NCBI GenBank assembly: GCA_037179385.1
Contig: CM074195.1
Location: 9,501,787-9,565,786 of the forward strand
Length of the DNA stretch: 64,000 nt
From: Holothuria scabra
Lineage: Eukaryota; Echinodermata; Holothuroidea; Aspidochirotida; Holothuriidae
Direction of reading: 5' to 3'
Part shown: in pieces, positions 59,201 to 64,000 of the stretch
Layout: the number at the start of each line of letters is the position of its first letter
Position numbering within the stretch: the stretch's first letter is position 1
Translations under genes and position numbers: made by a program
Notes under the pieces: generated by a model
What the model was told of the DNA's origin: nothing
What the model saw: only the letters and a program-made list of their open reading frames with translations
Database searches by the model: none

Positions 59201-62200
59201 CCAAGGTACTCAGCCCTTGCAAGTAAGATATTGGCTACGGCAAAAAAATTGCTGAAGTAAAAGGATTGACTTCTGCAAAACTGCACTTTACATTGGCATT
59301 ATTATTATTACAGTAGATAACTGTTCATTGCAAACGGCAGTAAAAGTCATGCAGTTATATGTGCATGGCAAGTTAACGATAATTGTTTACACACTTGGTA
59401 CTGTACAGTGCGTAAATGTAATTTGTTTCAGAAGCTCTGGAATTCCATTGATAAAAATAACACAGCTGCTGTGGGAATTTTTCCCACTTAATTATGCATC
59501 AAAATGATAAAAGATCTGGTTCTTAAATCTTAAGGTCAGTCTCTGCCTTGTCACATTCATGTGTGTCCAGTGATCACTTCTTGAGAGCAGGTGGAGAGTT
59601 ACATACGTTCCATAAATACTGATCGTAGTGAACTTTTTCAATCAAAAATTTCCTTTAAAAACTTGAAAAATTATAACTATGTTTTGTTTGTAAAGAAAAT
59701 AATGCAAAATATACTGAATAAATTTGCTCAAATGGTGATCTGGAGGAAACATAGAACGACTTCTCTTCAAATCATTTCTCAAAGCTTAGGCCTAATTTCA
59801 AGCCGTGTATTGTACAACTTATGTACCGTTATGTCCCAATACAATGTCACGCAATCTATCACCTCAGCAAAATTTTTGCCGATGTCAAAGTCGATTTGCC
59901 TCGACATTTACCTCGGCATCGCCAAATGCCGGTGCTATTTTCAAGGGCTGCCTACAAACTTATGCCCCTCTTACAGCTGTATAAAATTTATCCTATTCCA
60001 GACACAATTTCAGTTTATTTCTTCAGTGTGAGTATACAAGACCCCAGTGTGTAATCAATATACTCTTAGTTTGAGGTCAGATCTGGATTAGCCCTTTGAG
60101 CAAGGCACATATGTAAAAACTAACAGGTGTCACAGAAGGACAAACAAATGATATGGACATTCATGTACTTGATGATTGCTATTATTTAGAGGTCAGTTTG
60201 ATACCAATTTGAAATCTGTATGAAGCAGTGTTTCTTGTTTAACATATTCATGAATATCAGAACATGCTATAAGACAACAGCAATGACAACAACATTTTAA
60301 TAGAGGCTTTGCAATTGCGTCACGGAACCGCCATGCTGGAGGACATTCATGCCAAATACACGTGGCTTTGTGGCGAACGCACTGCACAGTGTGCACTGTG
60401 ATATGCACGGTGTGTACAAATTCAACGAGCAAGCGCGTCCCGTATGGTTTACTACGTAGTTACATTCACTCCAACATGGCCACCGAAGAGTATTATGACG
60501 TCATGTGAAAAGCCTCTATAGAGGATTGTTTCAATTTTCTGTTGTATTTTATAGTTTGCTGTACAACTGACTGAAGTTGCTGCTAAAAATATCAGCAAAC
60601 TTTGTGCAGACAGTAATTGAGTTATTTTTTCCTCTTTTTTTTTGACAAAGTTGGGGAAAGCTGAATTAGAAGTAGGTATCACACAGTTTCACACCTCCAT
60701 CCACTCCATATTGAATACAGATAGATGATACAATACCCCTGAATCATAATATGTACTTGGCTTCAGTATGCTTCCACACATAATTAAATTGGCATTGTTG
60801 AAAGTTGAAAAATGCAACCTACGTGCTCTGGGAGCTTTGATACCTCTACCCACAACAAGTGTGTTGAATCTAATGTTGTAAAATTGAGAATTTTTGATGT
60901 AGTTTCAGGATATAAAAGGCAACTGGCAGATGGCATTTATAAGTAGTTAGTAAGGTGTGGTTTTACAGCTCTATTTGTATCTCCTTTACCTACTAACTGT
61001 CTAAAACTCATTTCCATTTACACACAATATCAGTTTATTTTCAGGTCACACCTGCAGAGACATCGCATTGGATTACAAATCGATTTTTGTGAGTTTTAGG
61101 CAAAATATCCTCCTTTCATTGTCAGAAAGAACCAAAAATTTCCATCCTGTGTAAATATAAGGTTGGTATGATAGGACCATGAAAATGAAATGTTGACTAA
61201 TTTTCCTCTGATGTCATGTTGACAAACGGTTTTCATTGGACTACGCATATCTGATAAAAGTTGTCTGCAGATGTGACGTCAAGGAATAAGTAGTATGATT
61301 TCGATTTTCTAGTCCTGTGATACAAGTTATATATCAACACAAGTTGGCAAATTTTTGCTTCTTTGCAACCAAAGATGGGAGAGATTTTAAGTAAAGCTCA
61401 CACAAATGAGATTGAAATCCGATCAGATATCACTGTAGTCTGACCTGCACTTAACGATTCAGACATCATCTGCAAGTTTACTACCTTTTTTTGACTTTAA
61501 TGTGGGAAACAGAGGCACATGTACAGTATTTTTTTACCAACCTGCTCCTATCTGACCAATCATGGGGAATTCCCAGTCATCTGTTTTCCAGGAATGGTTT
61601 GAGAATTAGATCTTTGCACTGCAGCCTGACAGACATTTGTTTCAAATAGAGACTTTGAAGGACAAATTTGTTAAAAGCCTCTAAAGAAAGCTTACCTGTA
61701 AAGTCCTTGGTTGATTCACTATAGCAGGATAAAATAGGTTCAGGGAGCTGACTCAGTATTTGGATTGAGAAAGTTCAAAGTTCATACACTAAATCGCTAA
61801 AACAATACACTGTAGTTGGTATAAACTTCACTATGATTGCTCTTGAAAGCTTTGCACTAATTTCGCTAAATGTCTGACACTGCTGTACACTATAGCACTA
61901 AAAACCCCACCTAGTATCCTGAAGGGAGAGGATGAGAAAAACAAAAGTCAACACTAACAAAATTCAGTCACTCCAATTTGAATTAGTCTAGTATCTAGAC
62001 TATCCTATTTCATGAACAGCTGTAGAGAATCAGGTGACCATAGTTTTAAAACTCATTTGTGAAATTTACTAGGAGTAAATGCTTGATTTACATTGACATG
62101 CAATATTTGAGTCCTCAAATATCAGGAAGTAAGTTGGTTAGATAGAGTTTTATGGCCCACTATTGGTCCAAGTCCAGCCACAGCTTTTTTCCAGTTGTGG

Positions 62201-63067
62201 CTCACTGGTTTGTTTTCCATACTCCATTGCTTATACGGAGCATCTCACACAACCGCAGTAGGTTCCATTTTTATAATCTTTGGTATGACTTGACCTTCGG
62301 AAGAGAACCCAGGCCTTGGATCCCATGTGAGAGGCAGATGCTCTTACCATTATACCAAACACGTGGTCAAATATCATGAAAGATAATTGAAATGGATATA
62401 ATGAGAAAATTGTGAGATTAGCTATTGTTCCAAAATAAGTGTGAGGTCACAGCTCTTGCATAATAAAGGGGAAAGATGTGAATCAAACTTGAGGAAGGTA
62501 ACTGTGAATCCTTTTAACTCGCCAATTTATCAGTTTCAATCAATTTTGCTTACACAGGGTTCGTACAAGTTCTGGAGATCCTCGAAAGTCAGTGAAAACT
62601 AAAGTTTGAATGCCCTGGCCTGGAAGGTCAGGGAAAATGAACAATTTTCCAAATGGTCCTGAAACAGTCAGGGAATTTCAAGAGGGAACTCATTGTTCTG
62701 ACTTTTCCAATTTTTGGATACAATTATTCTTGGGAAAAAGACTAAAATATGGATGTGACTGTTTTCAATGGTTCTGGGAAATTTTAGTCTTGGTTTTTGA
62801 AAGACACAGAAAGGTGTGGAATTTTGTAAGTTGTTATGAACCATGTAACATCTTTGTATCTTTTATATTTTTCAGAGGAGTAGTTTTCATGGTGGACAGC
62901 TCCAAGTTTCAGAAGGAAGTAAAGGGAGTTGCTGAATTGCTATTTGTTCTCCTGACAGATCCAGCAATCCATGGCTCTAAGTTATCTCTACTGATAGCTT
63001 GCAACAAACAGGACATAACAATGTCTAAGTCAGCTAAAGTCATCCAGACACAGCTAGAAAAGGAATT
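47169..63067 (+). CDS. SRPRB: Signal recognition particle receptor subunit beta (5' four coding exons; 3' end outside window)
   Basis: SR-beta is a membrane-anchored small GTPase that tethers SR-alpha to the endoplasmic reticulum for co-translational targeting (family knowledge). Exons seen: 47169-47283, 57362-57456, 58851-59008, 62876-63067; all GT-AG and in phase. The protein has a short N-terminus, a single transmembrane segment around residues 22-44, a basic stretch (RGRKTKKR), then the GTPase core. Motifs: Walker A GVSESGKTT, G3 DIPGND (mammals DLPGHE), G4 NKQD in IACNKQDITMSKSAK. The alignment ends at QLEKE, so the last part (insert loop, G5 SAK, C-terminus) is beyond 64000. An in-frame TAA lies 12 nt before the ATG, and the ATG context is CAAAATGG. 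Confidence 0.96.
47828..49068. mobile_element. TIR element TAGGGTTGTCGCAC, about 1.24 kb
   Basis: TAGGGTTGTCGCAC at the left matches GTGCGACAACCCTA at the right exactly in reverse complement. GTA flanks both ends and may be a 3-bp duplication. There is no transposase-like frame. The interior is richer in CpG than the surrounding intron. Confidence 0.65.
50871..50985. repeat. Tandem repeat, about 3-4 units of roughly 35 bp
   Basis: Units of the form CTGTCAAATACCCTTTC then AAAATTTTGACTGGC repeat in direct order with slight variation. The last unit is more diverged. Confidence 0.85.
51515..52151. mobile_element. TIR element TTTCCATACCCGGAA, 637 bp, with tRNA-like and CCCTAA-rich interior
   Basis: Perfect 15-bp inverted ends (TTTCCATACCCGGAA and TTCCGGGTATGGAAA). 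The interior holds a tRNA-like segment (51725-51825) and, at 52020-52130, several TAACCCTA blocks alternating with ATGCATACGTA-like blocks. The target duplication was not resolved. Confidence 0.65.
51725..51825 (-). tRNA. tRNA-like sequence with long variable arm (pseudogene or SINE head)
   Basis: On the minus strand: A-box-like TAGTGCAGTCGGCAAGCGTG, a stem CCCTA/TAGGG where a long variable arm would be, and a T-arm CCAGG-GTTTGGGT-CCTGG with a perfect stem. The 5' and 3' ends do not pair as an acceptor stem and the anticodon arm is poor. It is probably not a working tRNA. Confidence 0.35.
52176..53590 (-). mobile_element. CR1/L2-type LINE 3' fragment, split by another LINE
   Basis: From 53590 down to 53073 it encodes RT C-terminal sequence (NIVLNLYKQLVRPHLDYAAQ, VWSPFYEKDK, RNLPYHARLKHLGLNTLE). 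Its 3' UTR resumes at 52301-52176 (GGGGCTGTTGTCTG to GACCTTCAATCTG) and ends in a (TTATG)n tail. The middle, 52302-53072, belongs to a different LINE inserted in it. 5'-truncated and dead. Confidence 0.75.
52302..53072 (-). mobile_element. Second LINE fragment nested in the first
   Basis: Encodes a different RT C-terminus: VDSIKYLGITITKDLTWERH, ILQPVLEYASTVWDPH, LNLVPLTDRTRQSRLNLFSK. There is at least one frameshift between the pieces. It ends in an (AAG)n tail at 52302-52318. The host LINE reads on at both sides. Confidence 0.7.
53591..55112 (+). mobile_element. CR1/L2-type LINE fragment, RT domain to 3' end, with pentamer tail
   Basis: Non-LTR reverse transcriptase with several frameshifts. 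Recognisable in order: WQVANVTLLFKRGDRS, CNYRPDSLTSVVYKVMESF, VIYLDFSKAFDKVPL, FADDTKL (catalytic FADD box, 54112-54132), RNLPYHARLKHLGLTTLEP. The 3' UTR matches that of the minus-strand copy. The tail at 55030-55112 is a run of TGTGC, TATGC and TTATG pentamers. It abuts the minus-strand copy head to head at 53590/53591. Confidence 0.8.
55943..56314. mobile_element. TIR element TGGTCTCA-GTACCC, 372 bp
   Basis: TGGTCTCATGTACCC at the left and GGGTACGTGAGACCA at the right. Near the right end GAGGTAACACGGTGTTACCTC forms a palindrome. No target duplication seen. Non-coding. Confidence 0.6.
57362..57456 (+). CDS. SRPRB: SRPRB coding exon 2 (P-loop)
   Basis: Acceptor TTTCCTCAG, 95 nt, donor AAG|GTGAGG. 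Encodes the end of the membrane helix, the basic stop-transfer patch, and ILLAGVSESGKTTLFSK. The P-loop GxxxSGKT aligns with GLCDSGKT of mammals. Confidence 0.95.
57457..58850 (+). other. SRPRB: SRPRB intron 2
   Basis: 1.4 kb from GTGAGG to TTTGTTAG. It carries half of a family 2 MITE (58145-58285) followed directly by the repeat at 58288-58510. Confidence 0.85.
58288..58510. repeat. Dispersed repeat family (AAGTCATGGTCTGATTT), copy
   Basis: AAGTCATGGTCTGATTTC at the left, TATTATGGATGGTTGTAC in the middle and GGACCCCACTAATGGCTGCC at the right. Relatives at 18700 and 35570. Confidence 0.5.
58851..59008 (+). CDS. SRPRB: SRPRB coding exon 3 (switch regions)
   Basis: Acceptor TTTGTTAG, 158 nt, donor AG|GTGAAT. 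Encodes LVYGKEVESYTSIKENFGFY, then SVASKKLDIPVVDIPGNDRQ, then RLQFWEKFKNEV. The T-S-I of switch I and the DxPG of G3 are in the expected positions. DIPGND departs from DLPGHE at the position after Gly. Confidence 0.95.
60301..60518. mobile_element. MITE with TAGAGGCTTT inverted ends, about 218 bp
   Basis: TAGAGGCTTTGCAATTGCGT then CACGGAACCGCCATG at the left; CATGGCCACCGAAG then TGACGTCATGTGAAAAGCC and TCTA at the right, an imperfect inverted match. Markedly richer in CpG than the surrounding intron. Confidence 0.65.
62125..62366 (-). mobile_element. tRNA-derived SINE, 242 bp, 10-bp target duplication
   Basis: TCAAATATCA is duplicated at 62115-62124 and 62367-62376. On the minus strand it starts GACCACGTGTTTGGTATAAT with AAGAGCATCTGCCTCTCAC, matching the 39 kb copy. 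Confidence 0.85.
62557..62690 (+). repeat. Fragment of a CAGGGTTCGTACAAG repeat
   Basis: CAGGGTTCGTACAAGTTCTG with repeated GGTCAGGGAAA and CAGTCAGGGAATTTC units. It ends without a visible matching terminus, about 190 bp before SRPRB exon 4. Confidence 0.45.
62876..63067 (+). CDS. SRPRB: SRPRB coding exon 4 (NKQD motif)
   Basis: Acceptor TTTTTCAG, 192 nt, donor TT|GTGAGT. Encodes RGVVFMVDSSKFQKEVKGVA, then LLFVLLTDPAIHGSKLSLL, then IACNKQDITMSKSAK and QTQLEKE. This matches the VFVVDS and IACNKQDIAMAKSAK blocks of vertebrate SRPRB. Confidence 0.96.
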
Positions 63068-63384
63068 GTGAGTTTGATGTTTGCTTGTGGAATGTGTATA
63101 CACTGTATATATCAGAGTGCATTTATCACAAAGCCACATGTATTTGGTATGATTGTCCTTCAGTGTTGCAGCTCTGTGATGTAATTGCAATACTTTGATT
63201 AAACTTTAAGAAGATATTGATCATATTAATTCTTTCATTCATTCATTTATTTGGTTTATCACAACACAGAAATTTATAAGTAACATAAGCAGATAAATAA
63301 CAAAAGGTATGATAGGGAGTGCACGTAGAAACCCTTTAGGACTTTTTGTGATTTTAATAACAGAAAACAGTATTTGTTGAAGCA

Positions 63385-63734
63385 GCTCATTGAGTTGGTT
63401 CAGGAAATTCAACAAATTTTTCCAAATCTGTTAAGTTTTCTTCACAAATCAATGAAAATGGTCAAACAAAGACAATCCCCATACCCTGCATACAAATAAC
63501 TGTTTTATGAGTGAGTATTTAACGGTTTAAGTCTGTTTTCAAAAGTTCGTGACCAGACACTTTTTCAAATTAGTACAAAAACGGTTGCAAGTCAGGACAC
63601 TAGAAAATTCACAACTTTACGTTTTCTGTGACTTTTGGACTTGAAACTTGACTTGCTATGCTAACTTTAAGCATTGTTATGTGGTAGTGACCCTTTGAGA
63701 CTCTTATTAATTTATCGATATCAACTCAATGAGC
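63385..63734. mobile_element. TIR element GCTCATTGAGTTG, 350 bp
   Basis: GCTCATTGAGTTG at 63385-63397 and CAACTCAATGAGC at 63722-63734 are a perfect 13-bp inverted pair. The interior matches 31838-32170. Another inverted end, AGGCTCATTGAGT, begins at the right edge of the window. Confidence 0.65.
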
Positions 63735-63755
63735 CTCTTTAAGTTATACAGATAG

Positions 63756-63963
63756 TTAAATGAGATTTAATGACACACCACCATGTCTTTTATAGTGTCA
63801 GTCAACTCGATAAAAAGTTCAGTTTAAATATATTTTCAAGTATGGACCCTTACCATGGGCATTTTCTACGACCCCATCTCCCCGCCCACAGGGGCATTCT
63901 GTTAGATGAGATTTAATGACACACCAGTATGAATGCGTTACATAGTGTCAGCTAGAAAAAAAT
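63756..63963 (+). repeat. Two direct repeats about 145 bp apart
   Basis: TGAGATTTAATGACACACCA followed by TAGTGTCAG occurs at 63760-63810 and at 63906-63952. Likely part of the same or a neighbouring repeat as the 63385-63734 element. Confidence 0.6.
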
Positions 63964-64000
63964 GTAAAGTTAAAAAATTTTTTAAAGAGGCTCATTGAGT

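Larger units (their letters stand above)
59009..62875 (+). other. SRPRB: SRPRB intron 3
   Basis: 3.9 kb from GTGAAT to TTTTTCAG. It holds a MITE at 60301-60518, a SINE at 62125-62366 and a CAGGGTTCGTACAAG-type repeat piece near 62557-62690. No other exon recognised. Confidence 0.85.

Noticed and set aside
59591..60031. 146-residue open frame on the plus strand in SRPRB intron 3
   Set aside because: No recognisable domain, low-complexity composition, and its 3' half is a decayed family 1 MITE.
1..64000. CRISPR arrays, operons, bacterial promoters or riboswitches
   Set aside because: Spliced genes and eukaryotic repeats throughout; no evenly spaced short direct repeats of CRISPR type.

Overview
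This is a eukaryotic genomic window: AT-rich, with long spliceosomal introns and dense in transposable-element debris. The two genes, the tRNA-derived SINEs, the CR1/L2-type LINE pieces and the hAT-like MITEs suggest a marine invertebrate, possibly a deuterostome such as an echinoderm or hemichordate. That placement is inference from general repeat and gene character, not from a diagnostic sequence.

Only two protein-coding genes can be supported. They are divergent, with start codons 627 bp apart. On the minus strand (46541 down to 10766) lies a complete SLC25A11-type mitochondrial 2-oxoglutarate/malate carrier. I could rebuild it exon by exon (10 coding exons, every junction GT-AG and in phase, 301 aa). 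On the plus strand from 47169 lies SRPRB, the beta subunit of the signal recognition particle receptor. Four coding exons are visible (through the NKQD motif) and the gene runs off the right edge.

The most interesting feature is in the carrier gene. Between the penultimate exon (28565-28616) and the canonical last exon (10766-10918) lie two further intact last-exon homologues, at 25887-26054 and 22778-22945. Each has its own acceptor, the same phase, a full open frame for the sixth transmembrane helix, and its own stop. The gene can therefore in principle make three carriers that differ only in the final 50-55 residues. One version has lost the arginine that the family uses in the substrate site of helix 6.

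Region by region: 1-900 holds degenerate tandem GC-palindrome repeats. 900-10,000 is intergenic or 3' flank with MITEs, including two hAT-type MITEs with perfect 8-bp target-site duplications. 10,059-46,541 is the carrier gene, whose introns carry SINEs, TTAA-ended MITEs, a 1.3 kb hAT-like element, and a MITE inserted directly into a 5' splice site. 46,542-47,168 is the shared promoter region. 47,169-63,067 is SRPRB, whose 10 kb first intron contains several TIR elements and a nested cluster of LINE fragments (52,176-55,112). 63,068-64,000 is intron 4 with a TIR repeat.

The two genes have no known joint pathway: one works in the mitochondrial inner membrane, the other at the endoplasmic reticulum. 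Their head-to-head placement suggests a shared housekeeping promoter.
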